The notes beneath the pieces were generated by a model. That model ran no database searches. It was not told the origin of the DNA and saw nothing but the letters and a program-made list of their open reading frames with translations. Shown here piece after piece: positions 1 through 5,034 of a stretch of DNA of 18,364 bases. How positions within the stretch are numbered: the first letter of the stretch is position 1; each line of letters starts with the position of its first letter. Origin of the DNA: DATARH01 sp035309005 (lineage in GTDB: Bacteria; Pseudomonadota; Alphaproteobacteria; ATCC43930; CGMCC-115725); the NCBI GenBank assembly GCA_035309005.1, contig DATGFP010000060.1, positions 1-18,364 on the forward strand. The letters run 5' to 3'. Position numbers and translations under genes: made by a program.

Positions 1-20
1 ACCCGCTGGATCGGCACTGT

Positions 21-131
21 GCGTCCTTCGAGACGCCCGCTGCGCGGGCTCCTCAGGATGACGGTTTTCTTATGCCATCACCGGTTTACATCATCCTGAG
101 GAGCGTCCGAAGGACGCGTCTCGAAGGACGC
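21..131. repeat. Composite palindromic intergenic repeat (two inverted arms, each with its own tip hairpin)
   Basis: Two 41-base arms (21-61 and 91-131) face each other across a 29-base spacer. The outer 15 bases and inner 13 bases of the arms are perfect reverse complements. The central 13 bases differ, yet each is itself a hairpin: 36-48 has stem CCCGC/GCGGG, and 104-116 has stem CGTCC/GGACG. The 'ccttcgagac...ctcctcaggatga' type resembles dispersed repeats I know from alphaproteobacterial genomes. The remaining bases before the first gene (1-20 and 132-285) show no convincing coding sequence and no clear promoter. Confidence 0.85.
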
Positions 132-285
132 TGGCCGGTCAATGCAGGCTTGCTGTGTCGGACTTCGGCCGGTTACGCACGCAAAGGTCCGGCGAAGACT
201 CGGACACCTTCAGCCAAGGAAACCGGCTTCCGCCGGTAATGCGAGTTGTTAGGATGGCGGCGTCGCGGCCAGTGGGAGACGGGAC

Positions 286-942
286 ATGGCGCAAAGCACA
301 AATTGGCAGAAGCTGAGCCGCGACGCCTTGGCGAAGCGGGTGGCGCAGGACATTCCGGAGGGATGGTCGGTCAATCTCGGGATCGGCATCCCGACCCTGG
401 TCGGCAATTACGTGCCGCCCGAGCGCGAGGTCGTGTTCCATTCCGAAAACGGCATTCTCGGCATGGGGCCGGCGCCGGCGCCCGACCAGGTCAACCGCTG
501 GCTGGTCAACGCCAGCAGCCAGTATGTAACACTGGTGCCGGGCGCCAGCTACATGAGCCACTCCGACAGCTTTGCGCTGGTGCGCGGCGGCCACTTGGAC
601 CTCTGCGTGCTCGGCGCCTTCCAGGTCGCCGAGAACGGCGATCTCGCCAACTGGGCCCGCTCGGACGACGACAACGCGCCGGCGATCGGCGGCGCGATGG
701 ATCTGGCGGCCGGCGCCAAGCGCATCTGGATCGTCATGGAGCACACGACGCGCGCGGGCGAGCCGCGTCTGTTGCGCCGCTGCTCCTATCCGCTGACCGC
801 AGCCGGCTGCGTCAAGCGCGTCTACACCGAACTCGCCGTTATCGACGTAACGCCCAAGGGCTTCGTCGTCATCGACATGGTGCCGGGCTTGACCCTCGAC
901 GAATTGCAGCAGCGCACCGAGGCGCCGCTGCATCGGGTTTAA
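286..942 (+). CDS. 3-oxoacid / 3-oxoadipate CoA-transferase family, subunit B
   Basis: This is the 218-residue beta subunit of a family I CoA-transferase, the usual size for PcaJ/ScoB/AtoA proteins. These enzymes move CoA from succinyl-CoA to a 3-oxoacid and work with an alpha subunit in the cytoplasm. The N-terminal GIGIPT segment (residues 32-37) and the SENG motif (53-56) are present. Glu54 would be the glutamate that forms the acyl-CoA intermediate. The ATG at 286 follows GGGAG at 274-278. The alpha subunit, normally directly upstream, is absent: the sequence before the gene is intergenic repeat. It may lie before base 1 or elsewhere. The next metabolic gene is a GMC dehydrogenase, with a foreign-looking small gene in between. 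The family is clear; the exact substrate (3-oxoadipate, acetoacetate or another acid) cannot be read from the sequence. Confidence 0.9.
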   Translation: MAQSTNWQKLSRDALAKRVAQDIPEGWSVNLGIGIPTLVGNYVPPEREVVFHSENGILGMGPAPAPDQVNRWLVNASSQYVTLVPGASYMSHSDSFALVRGGHLDLCVLGAFQVAENGDLANWARSDDDNAPAIGGAMDLAAGAKRIWIVMEHTTRAGEPRLLRRCSYPLTAAGCVKRVYTELAVIDVTPKGFVVIDMVPGLTLDELQQRTEAPLHRV

Positions 943-963
943 AGACTGAGGAAGCCAGCATCT

Positions 964-1350
964 ATGTATGAGAATTATCGGATATGCGACGAGCTAAAGT
1001 CTGACGAAACCTGCATCGTTGTGCAGCAATATGAGCATGTGAAGGGATCAATCCCCAGGCTATTCCATGAGCATGTGCCAAATTCGCGTCTATCCGAGGA
1101 TCGACGACATAATCTTCTGAGAGCACTTGTAATAAAAGTCTCTAATATGCCACCCGATGGAATCGTACGCTGCCACCTAAATGATAGAGGAAAAAATCCT
1201 TCAGCTGAATATTATAAGTTACGGGGAAATGTCTCTTATCCTGAACCGGGCGTCATGCGATTATATCTTTCACATAACGATACGACAGCCTGGGTGGATC
1301 GAGTAATCATCAAAAGCAAATTTCGCCTAAAACCCGTTCTAACGGGATAG
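964..1350 (+). CDS. Small hypothetical protein, AT-rich orphan gene
   Basis: I do not recognise this 128-residue protein. It has no signal peptide, no membrane segment and no familiar motif. It is soluble-looking and mixed in charge, with two Cys near the N-terminus (residues 9 and 18) and a basic C-terminus. The ATG at 964 is preceded by GAGG about 12 bases upstream, a loose but possible ribosome site. By hand count, 961-1320 is about 43% G+C, far below its neighbours, and codon choice is correspondingly AT-rich. This suggests acquisition by transfer. It lies only 21 bases after the CoA-transferase gene and in the same direction, so it can be co-transcribed. A perfect palindrome (1333-1346) overlaps its 3' end, and a 7-bp direct repeat (CAGCATC at 956-962 and 1375-1381) brackets it. 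Expression as a real protein is plausible but unproven. Confidence 0.55.
   Translation: MYENYRICDELKSDETCIVVQQYEHVKGSIPRLFHEHVPNSRLSEDRRHNLLRALVIKVSNMPPDGIVRCHLNDRGKNPSAEYYKLRGNVSYPEPGVMRLYLSHNDTTAWVDRVIIKSKFRLKPVLTG
1333..1346. promoter_or_regulatory. Perfect 14-base palindrome at the end of the AT-rich orphan gene
   Basis: CCCGTTCTAACGGG is a perfect inverted repeat with a two-base centre. It sits just before the TAG stop at 1348-1350 and about 55 bases before the proposed GMC start. No T-run follows, so it is not a standard rho-independent terminator. It could be an operator half-site pair for a dimeric regulator, or simply a small hairpin. Confidence 0.3.
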
Positions 1351-1400
1351 GGATATTGGTAGAATGGCGCGTAACAGCATCACACATTAAGGTCAATGGA

Positions 1401-3029
1401 GTGAACTTAGGCAGCAAGTACGATTTCGTCATCGTCGGGGCCGGTTCGGCCGGCTGCGTCCTCGCCAACCGGCTGAGCGAGGATCCGGGATGCCGGGTGC
1501 TGGTGATCGAGGCGGGCGGCAAGGACACCAACCCGTGGATCCACATCCCGGCCGGGTTCTACCGCAACATCTATCACCCGAAGATCACCTGGCAGTTCGA
1601 GACCGAACCGGTGCCGGGGCTCGACGGCCGCCGCATCTCGTGGCCGCGCGGCAAGGTCTTGGGTGGCTCCAGCTCGATCAACGGGCTGATCTACATCCGC
1701 GGCCAGAAGCAGGATTTCGACTATTGGCGGCAGCTCGGCAATGTCGGCTGGTCGTATGACGACGTGTTGCCGTATTTCCGCCGCGCCGAGGGCCAGGAGC
1801 GCGGCGCCGACGATTTCCACGGCGGCGACGGCCCGCTGTCGATCTCCGACCTGCGCGCGCCGCACGAACTGCACGACGCCTTCACCGCCGGCTGCCAGGA
1901 GGCTGGTTTCCCGGCCAACCCCGATTTCAACGGCGCCGAGCAGGAGGGCGTCGGCAACTACCAGCTGACCGTGCGCGGCATGCGGCGGTGCAGCGCCGCG
2001 ATCGCCTATCTGCGCCCGGCGATGAAGCGCCCCAACCTGAAAGTCGAGACCCGCGCCTTCGCGCAGCGCGTGCTGTTCGACGGCAAGCGCGCGATCGGCC
2101 TCGAATACGCGCAGAACGGCGCGGTCAAGCGGGTCGGCGCACGGCATGAGGTATTGCTCGCCGGCGGATCGCTGCTGTCGCCGCAGCTGCTGCAATTGTC
2201 CGGCGTCGGGCCGGGCGAATTGCTGCGCCAATACGGCATCGAAATCGTGCACGAACTGCCGGGCGTCGGCGACAATCTGCAAGACCATCTCGGCTGCCGC
2301 CTGATCTACAAGGCGCGCAAGGCGAACACGCTGAACGAAATCTCGCGCAGCTGGGCGCGCCAGGTGCAAACCGGCCTCGAATACATCTTCGGCCGGCGCG
2401 GCGCGTTGATGATGGGGGCCGCGCCGATCGGCCTCTTCGCCCGGACGCGCGAGGGCCTGGCTTCACCCGATTGCCAGTACCAGTTCCTCGCCGGCAGCTT
2501 CGATAAGCCGGGCGAGCCGATGCATCCCTTCCCCGGCTGTTCGCTGGTGGCGATCCCGTGCCGCCCGGAAAGCCGCGGCTGGCTCCGCATCAAGTCGCCC
2601 GACCCGGCGGTGCCGCCGGCGATGCAGCCGAATTACCTCGCGGCCCGCGCCGACCAGGAGACGATGATCGCGGCCTTGAAGATCTCGCGGCGCATCTTCC
2701 AGACCCCGACGATGCAGCAATACGTCGCCGAGGAATTCTGGCCGGGCATGCAGGTCGACAGCGACGAGGGCCTGCTCGAACACGCCAAGAAGACCGGCAG
2801 CACGACCTTCCACCAGACCTCGACCTGCATGATGGGATCGCACGACACGGCGGTCGTCGACAGCGAACTCAGGGTGCACGGCATCGCCGGCTTGCGCGTC
2901 ATCGACGCCTCGGTGATGCCGGCGGTGATTTCCGGCAACACCAACGCCGCGACGATCATGATCGCCGAGAAGGCCTGCGACCTGATCCGCGCCGATCTGC
3001 GCGCGACAGCGCCGGCCAGAGCAGCGTGA
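1401..3029 (+). CDS. GMC-family FAD-dependent alcohol/choline dehydrogenase
   Basis: This flavoprotein of the glucose-methanol-choline oxidoreductase family oxidises a primary alcohol to an aldehyde and probably passes electrons to a quinone or other acceptor. The ADP-binding fold starts at residue 7 (YDFVIVGAGSAGC, GxGxxG at 13-18). The GMC signature WPRGKVLGGSSSINGLIY lies about 85-90 residues further on. The C-terminal active site has HQTSTCMMG (His471) and GNTNAAT (about 512-518), which supply the His/Asn pair. I chose GTG 1401 (542 residues) because AAGG at 1389-1392 is well placed and family members begin a few residues before the FAD motif. A TTG at 1356 in the same frame would add 15 unusual residues from the AT-rich insert. 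It precedes the DUF35 gene by 13 bases. Family assignment is firm; the substrate is unknown. Confidence 0.93.
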   Translation: MNLGSKYDFVIVGAGSAGCVLANRLSEDPGCRVLVIEAGGKDTNPWIHIPAGFYRNIYHPKITWQFETEPVPGLDGRRISWPRGKVLGGSSSINGLIYIRGQKQDFDYWRQLGNVGWSYDDVLPYFRRAEGQERGADDFHGGDGPLSISDLRAPHELHDAFTAGCQEAGFPANPDFNGAEQEGVGNYQLTVRGMRRCSAAIAYLRPAMKRPNLKVETRAFAQRVLFDGKRAIGLEYAQNGAVKRVGARHEVLLAGGSLLSPQLLQLSGVGPGELLRQYGIEIVHELPGVGDNLQDHLGCRLIYKARKANTLNEISRSWARQVQTGLEYIFGRRGALMMGAAPIGLFARTREGLASPDCQYQFLAGSFDKPGEPMHPFPGCSLVAIPCRPESRGWLRIKSPDPAVPPAMQPNYLAARADQETMIAALKISRRIFQTPTMQQYVAEEFWPGMQVDSDEGLLEHAKKTGSTTFHQTSTCMMGSHDTAVVDSELRVHGIAGLRVIDASVMPAVISGNTNAATIMIAEKACDLIRADLRATAPARAA

Positions 3030-3042
3030 GGAGGGAAGCGTC

Positions 3043-3423
3043 ATGGCGCAATCGCCACTGGCGATCTATCAGTCCCACCTCGACCGGGGCGAACTCGCCT
3101 ATCAATGGAGCCCGGCAGCAGGGCGGGCGGTATTCTACCCGCGGCTCGTTTGCCCGTTCAGCGGCAGCACCGCGCTCGAATGGCGGGTCGCTTCGGGGCT
3201 CGGCACGGTCTACGCGACGACCGTGACGCACCCTTTCCCGGCGGGGGAGGCCTATAACATCGCGCTGATCGATTGCGACGAGGGCTTCCGACTGATGAGC
3301 CGGGTCGAGGACATCGACCCGGCGGCAGTGAAAATCGGCATGCGGGTCCGCTTCCGGGTCCACCGGCCGCCGGGGGATGAGCCGTCTTACCCCATTTTCA
3401 CCCCGGCCGAGGGCACGCCATGA
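3043..3423 (+). CDS. DUF35 / OB-fold acyl-CoA-associated protein with degenerate zinc ribbon
   Basis: This 126-residue protein has the DUF35 layout: a short N-terminal helix, a rubredoxin-like zinc ribbon and a C-terminal OB fold. Recognisable parts are FYPRLVCPFSG (31-41), then GTVYATTVTH and the strand MRVRFRVH near the end. Family members usually carry four zinc-ligand cysteines (CxxC...CxxC). Here only Cys37 remains, so the ribbon probably binds no zinc. DUF35 proteins act as obligate partners of thiolase-fold enzymes and of MaoC-type hydratases, and the thiolase-fold gene overlaps this one by four bases (ATGA). A strong ribosome site, AGGAGGG at 3029-3035, sits seven bases before the ATG. 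The start is therefore well supported. Confidence 0.88.
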   Translation: MAQSPLAIYQSHLDRGELAYQWSPAAGRAVFYPRLVCPFSGSTALEWRVASGLGTVYATTVTHPFPAGEAYNIALIDCDEGFRLMSRVEDIDPAAVKIGMRVRFRVHRPPGDEPSYPIFTPAEGTP

Positions 3424-4574
3424 GCGGTCTCAAGCGCGGCGCGGCGGCGATCGTCGGGGCGGCGGAAAGCGATCTCGGCCATGTCGCCGACGGGTTGAAC
3501 CCGATCGACCTGATGGCCCAGGGCATCAGCCGCGCGCTCGACGATTGCGGCCTCCGGCTCAAGGACGTCGACGGCCTCTTCTGCGCGACGACGCAATCGC
3601 GTACCTCCGGCCTCAACCTGAGCGAATACCTCGCCATTTCGCCTTCCTATATCGACACGACGATCCTCGGCGGATCGTCGTTCGAGTTCCACGTCGCGCA
3701 CGCCGCGGCGGCGATCGAGCTTGGGCTCTGCCAGGTCGCGGTCATCGCCTATGGCTCGACCCAGCGCAGCGTCGGGCGGCGCCAGGCTTCGGTGCGCGAG
3801 GTCAACCCGTACGAGACGCCATACCGGCCGTTCCTCCCCTCCTCGGCCTACGCGCTGGCCGCCTCGCGCCACATGCACGAATTCGGCACGACGCGCGAAC
3901 AGATGGCCGAGGTTGCGGTCGCGGCGCGGCAATGGGCGCTGCTCAACCCGGCCGCCTGGGAGAAAAAGCCGCTAACGATCCCCGAAGTGCTCGGCGCCCG
4001 CATGGTCAGCTATCCGTTCACCGTGCGCGACATCTGTCTCGTCACCGACGGCGGCGGCGCGATCGTGCTGACCGCGGCGGAGCGCGCCCGCGACCTCAAA
4101 AAGTCGCCGGTCTACGTGCTCGGCTGCGGCTCGGCGATCACCCACGCCAACATTTCGAGCATGCCCGATTTGACGCTCACCGGCGCGATCGAGAGCGGCC
4201 GACAGGCCTATGCGATGGCCGGGCTTGCCGCGAAGGACATCGATGTCGTCGAGCTCTACGACGCCTTCACGATCAACCCGATCCTCTTTCTCGAAGACCT
4301 CGGCTTCTGCCCCAAGGGCGAAGGCGGGCGGTTTGTCGAGGGCGGCCGCATCGCGCCGGGCGGGGCCTTGCCGGTCAACACCAACGGCGGCGGGCTCTCC
4401 TATTGCCACCCCGGCATGTACGGCCTTTTCATCCTGATCGAGGCGGTGCGCCAGCTGCGCGGCGAATGCGGCGCCCGCCAGGTCCCCGGCGCCGCCACCG
4501 CGATCGCCCACGGCAACGGCGGCGTCCTCTCGTCGCAAAGCACGGTGATACTAGGGAGCGGAGCGACAGTATAA
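3420..4574 (+). CDS. Thiolase-fold protein of the SCP-x/lipid-transfer type, catalytic cysteines missing
   Basis: This 384-residue protein belongs to the non-decarboxylating thiolase group that pairs with DUF35 proteins. The fold is clear along the whole length, with NTNGGGLSYCHPG (320-332) and HGNGG (364-368) near the end. By hand alignment with SCP-x (NNCSTGS), the position of the acyl-accepting Cys is Gly85 (GGSS, 84-87). The C-terminal CxG motif is replaced by HGNGG. His330 is kept and Tyr328 lies beside it. Thiolase chemistry is therefore doubtful. From memory, the Ltp2-ChsH2 pair of steroid side-chain degradation is a cysteine-less thiolase fold that acts with DUF35 as a retro-aldol lyase, and a similar role is possible here. 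The start is fixed by overlap with the preceding stop, with GAGGG at 3409-3413. It is cytoplasmic and probably forms a complex with the preceding gene product. Confidence 0.88.
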   Translation: MSGLKRGAAAIVGAAESDLGHVADGLNPIDLMAQGISRALDDCGLRLKDVDGLFCATTQSRTSGLNLSEYLAISPSYIDTTILGGSSFEFHVAHAAAAIELGLCQVAVIAYGSTQRSVGRRQASVREVNPYETPYRPFLPSSAYALAASRHMHEFGTTREQMAEVAVAARQWALLNPAAWEKKPLTIPEVLGARMVSYPFTVRDICLVTDGGGAIVLTAAERARDLKKSPVYVLGCGSAITHANISSMPDLTLTGAIESGRQAYAMAGLAAKDIDVVELYDAFTINPILFLEDLGFCPKGEGGRFVEGGRIAPGGALPVNTNGGGLSYCHPGMYGLFILIEAVRQLRGECGARQVPGAATAIAHGNGGVLSSQSTVILGSGATV

Positions 4575-4583
4575 ATTACCAGT

Positions 4584-4603
4584 GAGACAGTGAGGCAGTG
4601 AGA
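4584..4603 (+). repeat. Left 20-bp terminal inverted repeat
   Basis: This matches 4983-5002 in reverse complement at every one of 20 positions. It begins GAGACAGTGAGG and ends five bases before the ATG of the cassette gene. It therefore lies where that gene's ribosome site should be; the GAGG at 4592-4595 is the best candidate for it. Confidence 0.85.
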
Positions 4604-4607
4604 CGAG

Positions 4608-4949
4608 ATGGATAGCTTCATTGGTACAGCCTGGAAGGGGGGCGCGGCGCCTCGCACGGCAGCAGCGGGATATGGTATCAAGATCGGCCGTTCTGACCGT
4701 GATCAATATTTCAAGCGAGATTGGAAATCAGTCCGATTGTTTGTTGATGGGCTTGAGCATCCGGTCGTAGCTAACATTGATAAAGACTCTTTTTGGAATG
4801 ACACTTGTCGTGAATTGATATCTGCGGACATTGGGCGGTGGATGCTTTCGAGAGGAATTGCACCCTGGCCCCGGGGCCGACCGCCGAAATTCTCATTGTA
4901 TCCGGCTTCGCCCGGAGTATTTCGTGTAACCCTTCAAAGGGGTCAGTGA
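4608..4949 (+). CDS. Small hypothetical protein inside the inverted-repeat cassette
   Basis: This 113-residue protein has no signal peptide or membrane segment. It begins with a Gly/Ala-rich stretch (about 8-22). The central part is richer in charged and aromatic residues (FKRDW, DKDSFWNDTC, ELISADIGRWML), and a Trp/Pro/Gly segment (APWPRGRPP) precedes the C-terminus. The spacing of Trp, Pro and Gly looks like a conserved domain, and I have an uncertain memory of similar bacterial hypothetical proteins. I assign no function. By hand count, 4681-4860 is about 45% G+C, while flanking genes exceed 65%, which points to transfer. The stop at 4947-4949 is followed by an imperfect hairpin (4951-4975) before the right inverted repeat. 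Orientation with the operon means it can be transcribed from the same promoter. Confidence 0.6.
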   Translation: MDSFIGTAWKGGAAPRTAAAGYGIKIGRSDRDQYFKRDWKSVRLFVDGLEHPVVANIDKDSFWNDTCRELISADIGRWMLSRGIAPWPRGRPPKFSLYPASPGVFRVTLQRGQ

Positions 4950-4982
4950 CAGCCAGGTACGTTGAGCCTGGGGCTGCGAAAA

Positions 4983-5002
4983 TCTCACTGCCTCACTGTC
5001 TC
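4983..5002 (-). repeat. Right 20-bp terminal inverted repeat
   Basis: This is the exact reverse complement of 4584-4603. It ends 32 bases before the ATG of the hydratase/dehydrogenase gene, so in RNA it could pair with the left copy and enclose the whole small gene in a long stem. Confidence 0.85.
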
Positions 5003-5034
5003 GGTGGTGAAAATTATCTTTGGTGGAGAGGGAA

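Larger units (their letters stand above)
4584..5002. mobile_element. Putative inverted-repeat-bounded cassette carrying one small gene
   Basis: A 20-bp sequence at 4584-4603 is repeated as its exact reverse complement at 4983-5002. The repeat consists of 8-base units of the type GTGAGRCA: three copies from 4582 to 4605, and two plus a degenerate third at the right end. Between the ends lies one AT-rich 113-residue gene in the sense of the operon. The 460-base gap it fills separates two catabolic genes that elsewhere in this operon abut or overlap. No transposase is encoded and I could not find a target-site duplication. It may be a non-autonomous element, or a gene with a flanking regulatory stem. 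Confidence 0.4.

Noticed and set aside
21..131. Possible CRISPR or rho-independent terminator at the left end
   Set aside because: Only one inverted pair, no regular spacers and no T-run. The structure is a dispersed palindromic repeat.
139..933. Long - strand open frame over the CoA-transferase and its leader
   Set aside because: No domain features, overlaps a clear CoA-transferase gene and ends in the palindromic repeat region.
1356..1400. TTG start that lengthens the GMC protein by 15 residues
   Set aside because: The added residues come from the AT-rich insert and have no family counterpart. GTG 1401 has AAGG well placed.
1407..2369. 320-residue antisense open frame in the GMC gene
   Set aside because: Same shadow effect; the sense frame carries GMC motifs from end to end.
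4570..4576. TATAAAT as a -10 box for the cassette gene
   Set aside because: It overlaps the stop of the thiolase-fold gene and I see no acceptable -35 box 16-18 bases upstream.
4951..4975. Terminator after the cassette gene
   Set aside because: The hairpin has a bulge and only a short stem, and A-rich rather than T-rich sequence follows.
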